From: Prorocentrum cordatum | Taxonomy: Eukaryota; Sar; Dinophyceae; Prorocentrales; Prorocentraceae | Direction of reading: 5' to 3' | Length of the DNA stretch: 22,500 bases | Assembly: GCA_963575745.1 (NCBI GenBank) | Contig: CAUYUJ010020283.1 | Coordinates: 22,501-45,000 of the forward strand | In this document: positions 14,667 to 21,209 of the stretch, one piece after another | How positions within the stretch are numbered: position 1 is the stretch's first letter | Layout: each line of letters starts with the position of its first letter | Program-made: the position numbers and the translations under genes | The notes under the pieces: generated by a model | Databases searched by the model: none | Seen by the model: only the letters and a program-made list of their open reading frames with translations | What the model was told of the DNA's origin: nothing

Positions 14667-14996
14667 CCTTGGCATCGCTCGGACGTGTGCATTTTTTCCG
14701 GCGAGGACGCTCGAGGATCCTTTCGGGGTGCTCTCGGGTTCTCTTGTAGATGTATACCAGTAGTATTCCTAATATTGAAATCAATAATAATACCAATCAG
14801 GGTTGTAATATTGTGATACTAATACGACTTACAATCAAAGCACTAGTGCGAATAAGAATGCGATCCGTGGCACTGATAACACTACCACTAACAATAACAT
14901 TAGTAGTACCAATTGCATTCTATAAGCACACACACACACAACACGCGCGAAGCCGCATCAGACTGCACGGGGAAGGGGCGTCCGAGCGACGGCGTG
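14667..14996 (+). mobile_element. Foldback element family A, copy 4, split by AT-rich insertion
   Basis: Left end CCTTGGCATCGCTCGGACG, then T6 and CCGGCGAGGACG. Right end CACGGGGAAGGGGCGTCCGAG. These are the best-preserved terminal inverted repeats of the family. Between the halves lies a segment of about 190 bp (14743-14930) absent from copies 1-3. Confidence 0.75.
14743..14930 (+). other. AT-rich insertion inside family A copy 4
   Basis: Base composition shifts sharply to A and T, with many AAT, ACT and AAC triplets in period 3 (for example AATCAATAATAATACC). It looks like a decayed trinucleotide array. A plus-strand frame through it reads a hydrophobic SVALITLPLTITLVVPIAF, but this probably follows from the triplet bias. 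Confidence 0.6.
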
Positions 14997-15019
14997 GGCC
15001 CGCGCGTGAGCGCGAACCG

Positions 15020-15547
15020 TCAGCGCCTCCTCGGGATGCCCTCGACCAGGCCCCGCAGCGCCTCCTCGACCAGGCCCCCTCGACCGTCCGCGCCTCCTCG
15101 GCGATGCCCTCGACCGTCCGCGCCTCCTCGGCGATGCCCTCGACCAGGCCCCTCCTCGCGCACCCGTGAGCGCGTGGGCCTCCTCGCCCCGGCCCCGCCG
15201 GCGCCCTCCCCGGGCTGCCCCGACACCGCGCCGGGGGGCTCTCGAGTGCCGCCCCTCCTCGGCGCGGGCCTCGGCGCCTCGCGCCTCCCGAGGGGCGCTC
15301 GGGCGGCCGTGTGCTTCTCTCCGTCGCCGTCTTCCCTCCGCTCCTGGCCGCCGCCCTCCTCCTCGCCGCGCTTCTCCTGCAGCGCCCGCCTCTCCCCGGG
15401 CGTCTGGCCTTCCGAGGCTCCGCGCGGCGGCGCCCCCCGCAGGCACGCGGAGGGCCTGCGTGTCAGCAGGGGCGTCGCCACGCGGACCTTCCGAAGGCCA
15501 AACCTTCGAGACAAAAGCCAGGCTCCCACCACGCGAGCACAAGATCG
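15020..15547 (-). CDS. GC-rich open frame of doubtful coding status
   Basis: A minus-strand frame reads KVRVATPLLTRRPSACL, RGASEGQTPGERRALQEK, a Glu/Gly-rich stretch, EKHTAARAPLGRREA and further Arg/Gly-rich sequence across the 30-bp repeats. The middle part, with Gln, Glu, Lys and Asp, is the best. All frames on both strands are nearly free of stops here, so this is weak. The plus strand reads similar-quality Ala/Pro/Arg sequence. Confidence 0.2.
   Translation of the reverse strand, partial: RSCARVVGAWLLSRRFGLRKVRVATPLLTRRPSACLRGAPPRGASEGQTPGERRALQEKRGEEEGGGQERREDGDGEKHTAARAPLGRREAPRPAPRRGGTREPPGAVSGQPGEGAGGAGARRPTRSRVREEGPGRGHRRGGADGRGHRRGGADGRGGLVEEALRGLVEGIPRRR
15077..15145 (+). repeat. 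30-bp tandem repeat, about 2.3 copies
   Basis: CCCTCGACCGTCCGCGCC plus CTCGGCGATG repeats at 15077 and 15107 and partly at 15137. It is in frame (10 codons) and encodes EGIAEEARTV on the minus strand. Related CTCGACCAGGCCCC blocks flank it. Confidence 0.9.
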
Positions 15548-15857
15548 AGGTCGATTCGGGGAGGGTGCCCTGGTATTCCTGTGCATCCTGAGGGGGTTAG
15601 CCTCGGCTGTTCTCCTTGTCCTGGCCGGCAGAGGGCCACATGCTCTTGAAGGATGGAAGGATGCCATGGTGGCCCACGGTAGCCACGACCGCAACATGAG
15701 TCCAAGGCGCCGCCGATCCACGGCGGCGGGGCTTGCGCCGTTGGCGTCCAGCGACATTTCGTGGAAACGCGGACCTGTTGTAGGTTCCCTTGTCTGGTCG
15801 TCAACGCGATTGTGTTCGACGGGCGCGTATTTGCCCAGTGAGGTGCCAGGGTATTAG
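15548..15857 (+). CDS. Open frame with stop, possible terminal exon
   Basis: The plus-strand frame reads GLASAVLLVLAGRGPHAL, EGWKDAMVAHGSHDRN, MSPRRRRSTAAGLAPLA, SSDISWKRGPVVGSLVW and STRLCSTGAYLPSEVPGY, then stops at TAG. The composition is balanced toward the end. A minus-strand frame over the same DNA (LGLMLRSWLPWATMASFH) is also reasonable, so the strand is uncertain. The first 30 bases resemble 19904-19930 (ATCGAGGTCG-TTCGGGGAGG), so part may be repeat. No family is recognised. Confidence 0.25.
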
Positions 15858-15919
15858 CACAGGCCCGCTTAAGTGCACCATCTCATCGCGTGCGGCGTTT
15901 TCCTCGCATGTCTTTTCAG

Positions 15920-15986
15920 CTTGTTTGCGCAAGTCGATGTCGACATTTGCCGGGGCGTTTTAGGCTATCGTGCTATCGATCCCTGA
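15920..15986 (+). CDS. Short terminal exon candidate
   Basis: TTTTCCTCGCATGTCTTTTCAG is a strong acceptor by pattern (AG at 15918-15919). The frame that follows reads LFAQVDVDICRGVLGYR and AIDP, then TGA at 15984-15986. It is too short for confidence, but the acceptor is among the best in the window. Confidence 0.25.
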
Positions 15987-16164
15987 GAGGGGACCGCAGA
16001 ATTTGAAATTTAAGATGGAAATCATGCTGGACCCGCGGTGCAGCGAAAGTCTGGATCGGAAGTTTCGCGCACCAAGAGCATACTGACGCGCAAACGGGCG
16101 AACCAAGAGCCGCGGCGACGAGCGACTAAGACGGCCCTCCTGACGCCCCTGCGGGCTCCCCATA

Positions 16165-16335
16165 CAGTCAAAAACTTGATAAGGACGCGCGACTTTGCTC
16201 ACGGTACCCTTGCGTCCTTGCTCTTCCTTGCTCTTGCGTCCTTGAGGTTTTTGTCGTCCGCCGCCCCAGAACTCCCAAGTTCGGCTTCCAAGGGCCTTGC
16301 GCCCTTACCGCGCGTCCTTGTTAGTTTTTTGACTG
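16165..16335 (+). mobile_element. Tc1/mariner-like MITE (H) with TA duplication
   Basis: The element begins CAGTCAAAAAC and ends GTTTTTTGACTG. Its first and last 24 bases are inverted at about 20 positions, including AAGGACGCGCG. It is flanked by TA on both sides (16163-16164 and 16336-16337). Removing the element and one TA restores GCTCCCCATACAGACCTGAC, which is found intact in the neighbouring tandem copy at 16480-16499, so an empty site lies within the window. TA duplication and CAGT termini are typical of the Tc1/mariner group. There is no transposase, so it is non-autonomous. Confidence 0.8.
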
Positions 16336-16336
16336 T

Positions 16337-16600
16337 ACAGACCTGACCCCCCCGACATTTCCATCATTTATCTTTCCTCGGGAGCCAGCTAGGAGTCTTC
16401 GGTGGCCCAGCACCGGCTCTGGCCAGCAAGCCAGAAGGGGGTCTCCAGGTTCGAAGAGGCCCTCCTGGCGCCCCTGGGGGCTCCCCATACAGACCTGACC
16501 CCCCGACATTTCCATCATGTAACCCTCCTCGGGAGCCAGCTAGGAGTCTTCGGTGGCCCAGCACCGCCAGAGCAAGCCAGAAGGGTAGTCTCTAGGTCCT
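16337..16600 (+). repeat. 152-bp tandem repeat
   Basis: ACAGACCTGACCCCC begins at 16337 and 16489. The units share CGACATTTCCATCAT, CTCGGGAGCCAGCTAGGAG and TCTTCGGTGGCCCAGCACCG. The 3' end of a further unit (GGCCCTCCTGACGCCCCTG...CCCATA) lies at about 16130-16164, left of the MITE. The second unit runs into the GATCGAG array. Confidence 0.9.
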
Positions 16601-16607
16601 CCTCGGG

Positions 16608-16690
16608 GAGGATCGAGGAGGATCGAGGATCGAGGATCGAGGATCGAGGAGGATCGAGGATCGAGGATCGAGGAGGATCGAGGAGGTCCG
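16608..16690 (+). repeat. GATCGAG/GATCGAGGAG satellite
   Basis: About ten units of 7 or 10 bases. The 10-base form appears to arise from addition of GAG. Confidence 0.95.
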
Positions 16691-16734
16691 AAGAGGTGTT
16701 GCTCACATGTTGCGGTCTCCGGGGGGGCCGCGTT

Positions 16735-17250
16735 CGGGCCCCAGGGCCATCAAAAAACGGGTTTTAAGCACTGCGCCAGCTGGATCCTGAGGAGGCGTCG
16801 GGGGACAGATTTTACAACAGAGTTGCCCATATCCCCCCGTCTTGATTGGGAGTACTTGTGGGATCCCAAACCCGGACAGCAGGGCACCAGGGCCTGTCGG
16901 AGGAGCTTGGAAGCTCCAGGACAGAGATCCCGAAGGACCTTCTGGGAAACTTGCGGGCACGCGTATTGGGAAACGCTTAGAAAGAGGTCTCTCTGGACAC
17001 GCTGCGACCTCAAACTGGCCGCGCCTGGGATTTCTGCCGGAAGCTGGAACGAGCTCAAGGGCTACCCTGCGGTTCCAGCGTGCTAATCTCAAAGCCTCTC
17101 TACGGGCTATCCGAAAAAAACACCCTGGCCATCTCCCGCCCCTCGCCCGCGGCATCGAATGCGATTTCCACAAAAGGCGCCAAGTCGCGGCGTTAAGTGC
17201 GGACCTCCTGACCTAAGTGTGGCGGTGGCAGGTCCAACGAGCCAGCATTG
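16735..17250. other. Unassigned stretch, no supported gene
   Basis: Three frames, two of them on the minus strand, are open for 90-150 codons with mixed composition. No acceptor-donor pair favours one. No repeat match was noticed in the window. Confidence 0.3.
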
Positions 17251-17252
17251 AA

Positions 17253-17411
17253 TTGGGCCTGTCCTCTACAGGAGGAATGGTTGTTCAGAAATAATGAAAA
17301 ATAGACTGGGGACGATTTTCAAATTATTTTTGAGCATTTGTTGGGGCATATTCTGCTATCTGTTTGTTTTTCCCCCCAATATGCGCCTGGAGGAGGACAT
17401 GCTCGACCTGA
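17253..17411 (-). mobile_element. Degenerate family G copy 2
   Basis: In this orientation it follows the reverse complement of G1: GGGCCTGTCC-CTACAGG, GAAATAA, ATAGACTGGGGAC, TTTTTGAGCATTTGTTGGGGCATATT and TTTGTTTTTCCCCCCA appear in the same order. The ends are decayed and no TTAA is intact. Confidence 0.65.
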
Positions 17412-17567
17412 AGCTAGCGAGATTCGCTGACTTGCCCAGGTCCCGTCGCCCATCACCCTACTCCTGCGCGCAGCCCGAGAGCGGCCATCCCACGTCCGCC
17501 AGCCGCGCCGCACGGTCGCCAGCGCGAAGGGGGTCCGACAGGCAACGGCGGCGGCATTTGCCCTGAG

Positions 17568-17680
17568 ACGCCGCCCAGGGTAGGTTTCCGGAGAAGCGGA
17601 GGGAGAGAAACGCACCACACGCTCACGTTCTCGTGGACGGCCTGCTGATGGAGAGGGGATGGGGTGGGAAAGAGTGCGAG
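17568..17680 (+). CDS. Exon candidate before a TCC intron, unknown protein
   Basis: The frame opens after a TGA at 17564-17566. With an acceptor at 17566-17567 it reads AAQGRFPEKRRERNAP, HAHVLVDGLLMERGWGG and KECE. The exon ends with GAG at 17678-17680, followed by GCTCCTCC, which would be a GC donor. It ends in phase 0, and the exon at 17885 continues in phase 0. The peptide contains His, Val, Leu, Met and Trp in a natural mix. The upstream acceptor has only a weak pyrimidine tract, so the 5' boundary is uncertain. No family is recognised. Confidence 0.45.
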
Positions 17681-17884
17681 GCTCCTCCTTCCGCTCCTCC
17701 TCCTCCTCCTCCTCCTCCTCCTCCTCTTCCTCCTCACCTTCCTCCTCCTCCTCCTCCTCCTCCTCCTCCTCCTCCTTCTCATCATTCCTCCTCCTCCTCC
17801 TCCTCCTCCTCCTCCTCCTCCTCCTCCTCCTCCTCCTCCTCCCCCTTCTCCTCATGAGGCTGCTCTGTGTTGTGCGTCCCTCAG
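17681..17884 (+). other. Candidate GC-AG intron made almost entirely of TCC
   Basis: Starts GCTCCTCC and ends GTGCGTCCCTCAG. Of about 204 bases, all but the last 35 or so are TCC-type repeats with TTC and ACC interruptions. GC-AG introns are known in dinoflagellates. The flanking frames are phase-compatible. Confidence 0.5.
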
Positions 17885-17990
17885 GGCGCGCTGCGGGCCA
17901 ACGCCGCGAAGATGCTGCGGACGATGCTCGAGCAGCGGCTGGTGCCCGACGGCGACACCCAGAGGCACCCGGGGCCTCCGCCTGAGTTCC
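17885..17990 (+). CDS. Exon candidate after a TCC intron, unknown protein
   Basis: After TGTTGTGCGTCCCTCAG the frame reads GA, LRANAAKMLRTMLEQRLV and PDGDTQRHPGPPPE. Codons are GC-ended (CTG CGG GCC AAC GCC GCG AAG). The first part should form an amphipathic helix. The 3' boundary is unclear: no standard donor follows, and the frame runs into palindrome J at 18008. This exon and 17568-17680 form the best two-exon model in the window. I do not recognise the protein. Confidence 0.5.
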
Positions 17991-18007
17991 ATGGGGGAAG
18001 CATCGCA

Positions 18008-18201
18008 GGCCCAGAAGTTGACACCAACACCAAGATCGGCGGTGTGCCTCCACCGAGGGAAGACGATCCCGATCTTGGTGATGATGGTAATATTCTGGCT
18101 TCCAAGGTGGCCAAACTATTACCACCAACACCGAAATCTAGGATCATCTTCCCCCTGCGGAGACAACCCCCCGTGTTGGTGTTGGTGCCAATTTCTAGGC
18201 C
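18008..18201. mobile_element. Long imperfect palindrome J
   Basis: The left half (GGCCCAGAAGTTGACACCAA, CACCG-GGGAAGACGATCC, GTGATGATGGTAATA) and the reverse complement of the right half (GGCCTAGAAATTGGCACCAA, GGGGGAAGATGATCC, GTTGGTGGTAATA) correspond throughout, with the centre near 18104. The element is essentially all arm and no loop. It starts just after an exon candidate and may overlap its end. Confidence 0.8.
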
Positions 18202-18217
18202 GCCAAAAGCACAATCA

Positions 18218-18266
18218 CCATGACCAAGATGTATCGTAACCTTGTCGACGCCGTCTTGGTCGTGGT
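18218..18266. repeat. Small inverted repeat
   Basis: ACCATGACCAAGATG (18218-18232) and CGTCTTGGTCGTGGT (18252-18266) pair at 13 of 15 positions. Confidence 0.7.
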
Positions 18267-18487
18267 CCATGCCGGTCGTCGCCGATTCGCGCAGAGGATT
18301 CACGAGGTTCTGGAGGCTCGAAAGAGGGTGTGGCGTAAAGGGGTGTGGTGCCAATCGCGGAAACGGCGATGTTATCTACGATAGGCAACCTCGCCAGATC
18401 CAGCATTGGCACCACACCCCTTTACACCACACCCCTTTCCTGCCCCAGGGAGTGAACGATGACTAAGATGGACGATGACCAAGACCG
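18249..18487. mobile_element. Nested foldback element K
   Basis: The inner arms 18326-18355 and 18405-18434 match at 29 of 30 positions (GTAAAGGGGTGTGGTGCCAA core). An outer, weaker pair, around GTCTTGGTCGTGGTCCA at 18253-18269 and TGGACGATGACCAAGAC at 18467-18483, encloses them. The loop contains a further partial inverted pair, GGCGATGTTATC and GATAGGCAACCTCGCC. Confidence 0.8.
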
Positions 18488-18535
18488 ACACTGGCGTGTC
18501 CGCGCTCAGTCGTGGTCATGATCCCCGCTCTCTCT

Positions 18536-18699
18536 CGGGAGGGAACAACAGCGCACAGGCACAAGGAATCGCCGATCCCCAGGGAGAGGTACGAAATATT
18601 GGCAGTGTTATGAGGGGAGACGGCGATCAAGCACAGTAGCAACATATGGGCAGTCATGGGACGCGTGTCTCTTTCTTTGTGTGTGCCTGGGCCCTTCCC
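18536..18699 (+). mobile_element. Foldback element family B, copy 5
   Basis: The most divergent copy: CGGGAGGGAACAACAGCGCA, GGAATCGCCGATCCCCAGGG and TTTGTGTGTGCCTGGGCCC. The central GGGAAAATATGGG blocks are largely replaced. Confidence 0.65.
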
Positions 18700-18706
18700 A
18701 TGAAGC

Positions 18707-18879
18707 GGGTCGGGCGAAGGGGGGGGGAGAGATTGGGCTGGGGGGGGGTGCGACATCTCCTACCTGCAGCTGGTCTCGGCCACGCCCCCCCCCGTTCCTT
18801 GCTCTCCTCAGCGCGCGGCGGTCTGCGAGAAGAGGCGTTGGGCCGCTCTTGCTATCTCCCCCTTCTCATCTGCCCCGAC
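18707..18879 (+). mobile_element. Foldback element family D, copy 2
   Basis: Left end GGGTCGGGCGAAGGGGGGGG, then ATTGGGCTGGGGG, TGCAGCTGGTCTC and GCTATCTCCCCCTTCTC to the right end. The order matches copy 1. It begins 8 bp after B5. Confidence 0.7.
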
Positions 18880-18885
18880 GGATGG

Positions 18886-18952
18886 AGGAGGAGGAGGAGG
18901 AGGAGGAGGAGGAAGAAGAAGAGCAGGAGGAGGAGGAGGAAGAGGAGGAGGC
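18886..18952 (+). repeat. (GGA/GAA)n tract in an acidic open frame
   Basis: The plus-strand frame reads M followed by about 25 Glu with one Gln, then AVLGDVRHDFFPAASEGVG before a stop in foldback C2. Because the frame ends inside the element, it is more likely a chance frame than a gene, although the post-tract peptide is natural-looking. Confidence 0.6.
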
Positions 18953-18982
18953 GGTTCTGGGAGATGTTCGGCATGATTTTTT

Positions 18983-19196
18983 TCCGGCGGCGAGCGAGGG
19001 GGTGGGGAGGTGAGAAGGGGAATGCCTTCTCAGAAGGCGGCGGGACTTCTCAGTGGGCCTCAGGCCTTCTGTGAGGCTATCTGTGTCTTCGGGGATGGCA
19101 GAGGGAGCTTCTCAGAAGGCCCGGGGACGGCTGAGCCTTCTGAGGAGGTCCGCCCCTTCTCACTTCGCCCCCGGGCTCGCCGCCGATGTTCGTATG
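18983..19196 (+). mobile_element. Foldback element family C, copy 2
   Basis: The left end CCGGCGGCGAGC...GGAGGTGAGAAGGGG and the reverse complement of the right end (TCGGCGGCGAGCCCGGGGG, AAGTGAGAAGGGG) match. It contains three CTTCTCAG motifs, two of them within CTTCTCAGAAGG palindromes. The left arm contains AGGTGAGA, a canonical splice donor pattern. Confidence 0.85.
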
Positions 19197-19229
19197 CGGA
19201 GCCATTCGGAGACGTACACATTGCTCATG

Positions 19230-19500
19230 TCTGATGCTTCGAGGGTTCTTTGATTTTTTGGGGGGCCAAGATCCTGTCATTTCTAATTATTCTATCCTGG
19301 GCCTCTTCCTGGCCACTAGGGGGCCAGGAACAATTAGAAACGAGCGCAATTAGAAATGAGCACGATTAGAAATGAACGACGTGTATGAGTGATCTTCGGA
19401 GGAGTCCGACTGGTCCCTGGACGCGTGGCAAAGGTCCCCGGAGGGTCTCGAAGGGCTGTCGAAGGGTTTCTGGTCGAGGAGGGGGGGGGGGTCGAAAGGT
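19230..19500. other. Unassigned stretch
   Basis: Contains GGGCCTCTTCCTGGCCACTAGGGGGCCAGGA and three ATTAGAAA-GAGC repeats (19335-19375). Short open frames only. Confidence 0.4.
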
Positions 19501-19708
19501 TGTTGGATAGGGGAACGAAAAATTGCACAAACGTAAGAACTCGGAGGTCCGCGCGGATTTCTTGGATCCGCGCTGGGCCCCCCTCCCTGGTGCGCGGAGC
19601 GCGCCAGGGGCTGCGCCGAAGGCGCCGCCAGGGTGTCCAGCGCCGATCCGAGAAATCCGCGCGGACCTCAGAATTTTTATGTTTATGCAAGTGTTCGTTT
19701 CCCTATTG
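19501..19708. mobile_element. Foldback element I with about 70-bp arms
   Basis: The left arm (about 19501-19577) contains ATAGGGGAACGAA, TTGCACAAACGTAA, GAGGTCCGCGCGGATTTCT and GGATCCGCGCTGG. The reverse complement of the right arm (about 19636-19708) contains ATAGGGAAACGAA, TTGCATAAACATAA, GAGGTCCGCGCGGATTTCT and GGATCGGCGCTGG in the same order. The spacer of about 60 bp is GC-rich. This is the longest well-matched foldback in the window. Open frames through it reflect the same sequence twice. Confidence 0.88.
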
Positions 19709-19767
19709 GAAATTCCAGAATTTCTGGGAGCTTCCCAGGGAGCAAAATGGGGGAGAGGAGGAAGAGG

Positions 19768-19905
19768 AGGAGGGGGACTCCTCAAGAGTGCAGGTTGTCG
19801 AGTGTGGGCCTCCAGAGAAAACCGCCGCTCCGCGGGGTCATCGGGAGGCCTCTTCCTGCGCGTCTCCCCTCCCCGCTCATACATGTTCGGGCCGAGGTAT
19901 AACAT
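19768..19905 (-). CDS. Exon candidate, unknown protein
   Basis: The minus-strand frame from an ATG at 19905 reads MLYLGP, NMYERGGETRRKRPPDDP and AERRFSLEAHTRQPALL before entering pyrimidine-rich DNA on that strand. It has a mixed composition with Tyr, Met, Glu, Asp and Arg, and is better than the plus-strand alternatives. There are no clear splice sites at either side. No family is recognised. Confidence 0.25.
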
Positions 19906-20094
19906 CGAGGTCGGTTCGGGGAGGGTGCCCTTACAGTCGGGGCCCTGAAGAAGGAACCCTTTTCGTTGGGGAGGGGCTCCGCGTTCCTTATGTGTGTCGC
20001 AGCTTGCCTGAGGTTTTCCTTATGTTTTCGATGGGAAATCGAAGTTGAACTTCTGGAAAAAAGGGGCCTCGTTCCTCATTTTGTGGTTCCTTAG

Positions 20095-20242
20095 GTCAAC
20101 GCCCCGACTGTATTGCCCGATGGAAGAGAGGCAACTTCTGGTGTCGCTCGACGGCAAGCTCCCAGACGATCTGAACGAGGCCTTCTGGTCGCTGCAGGAG
20201 CAGGGCTGCGTGCTGAGCCGTGCCGTGTTGTGCTCCCTGATG
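20095..20242 (+). CDS. Internal exon candidate with both splice sites, unknown protein
   Basis: The acceptor is CTCATTTTGTGGTTCCTTAG (AG at 20093-20094). The frame reads STPRLYCPMEER, QLLVSLDGKLPDDLNEAF and WSLQEQGCVLSRAVL, then CSLM, and meets a GT donor at 20243-20244 followed by a long pyrimidine-rich stretch. Exon length is 148 bases with a one-base phase at the start. The alternation of charged and hydrophobic residues and the GC-ended codons (AAG CTC, GAC GAT CTG AAC GAG GCC TTC TGG) make this the clearest coding segment of the window. The sequence suggests two helices, but I cannot assign a domain. Confidence 0.6.
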
Positions 20243-20475
20243 GTCCTCGTCGTCGTCGTTCATTCTTCTCCTCCTGCTCCTTCTCCTCCTCCTCGTCTTC
20301 TCTCCCCCAGTCCTTACTCCTCGTCGCCCCTCCTCCCACCTCTTCTGCTTTCTCCACATCTGCCTCCCCCCCTCCCTCCTCTTCTTCGTCCCCCTACTGA
20401 ATCCCAAGCTCCTCGTCCTCCCCGCCCCCCCTCATATCGCTGCCTCTCCCCCCCCCACTCTCCCTGCGATGCTTG
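20243..20475 (+). repeat. Pyrimidine-rich intron-like tract
   Basis: GTC, TCC, CTCC and C-rich runs following the donor at 20243. Possible acceptors are at 20482-20483 (CATTTGTAG) and 20558-20559 (ATCATCATAG). No convincing downstream plus-strand exon was identified. Confidence 0.6.
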
Positions 20476-20637
20476 GCATTTGTAGCGGGGAGGCTGCTAG
20501 TCGGGCTCGATCATCGATGCTCCTCCTCGTCCACCTCGTCCTCCTGGCCATCATCATAGATCCGTGCTGGCCGTTCGTTGGCGCCGTTCCGCCTTGGTGC
20601 CGTCATCGTCTTCGTGACCCGCCCCCTCCATCGTCCC

Positions 20638-21157
20638 TCATTCCCCTCTCCTCCCTCCACCATGGACCAGCTTTAAGTGCCCAGAAGCTCGCCGTCTTAG
20701 TCGCTCGAAGTCGAGCGAAGACAATTCGGGGCTCCCTTCCCGGGGGGGTTGGTCGTTCGTCATGGCCACAGTCTGCGAGCACGGCAGGTCGTACATCTCG
20801 TAGGTGTCTGGTGTGTAGATGTCGAGTGTAATGTTGACCCGTGGCCGAACGCAGTTTTGTCCTGTTCTGTCCCCCCTCTCACCCCCCTCGTGGCCCACCG
20901 CGGCCCGCATGCATTTCACTGGCATATCTCGTGAGGCTCGAGCTGAACCTTGTGCATTCGGGCATTCGGGCGTGATCATGGTGTTGACGCGCTTCGGCAT
21001 TATTTTGGATGTAGTCGTGCCTGGCGGCTCGTAGGTCTCTGCCTCTGCCTTCATGCGCCTCTGTCCCGGCCCTCCTCCAAGCCGCTGTTGCATGCTTGGC
21101 GTGGTGTAGTCCACGCTCACAGAGGGTCTGACCCTCAGTGCTGGCTGCAGTGCCTCT
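20638..21157 (-). CDS. Longest repeat-free protein-like frame (minus strand), unknown protein
   Basis: Open from just below an in-frame TGA near 21160 to a TGA at 20638, about 170 codons. It reads ALQPALRVRPSVSVDYTT, then PSMQQRLGGGPGQRRM, ETYEPPGTT, SKIMPKRVNTMITPECP, MPVKCMRAAVGHEGGE, VNITLDIYTPDTYEMYDL, PCSQTVAMTNDQPP and ELSSLDFERLRRRASGHL. All residue classes are represented, with six Tyr and Cys-containing stretches, and there is no trinucleotide repeat inside. It may be one exon with an acceptor near 21160. The frame lacks a strong initiating Met at its start. Convergent with the plus-strand exon at 20095. No family is recognised. Confidence 0.4.
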
Positions 21158-21209
21158 CATTGGCTCGCGCTCGAGCTGCATGGTGACTGGCACGCGCAGG
21201 TCATGGGGT

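Noticed and set aside
18886-19012. Poly-Glu protein ending AVLGDVRHDFFPAASEGVG
   Set aside because: The frame ends inside foldback C2 and starts in foldback D2. It is kept only as a comment on the GGA tract.
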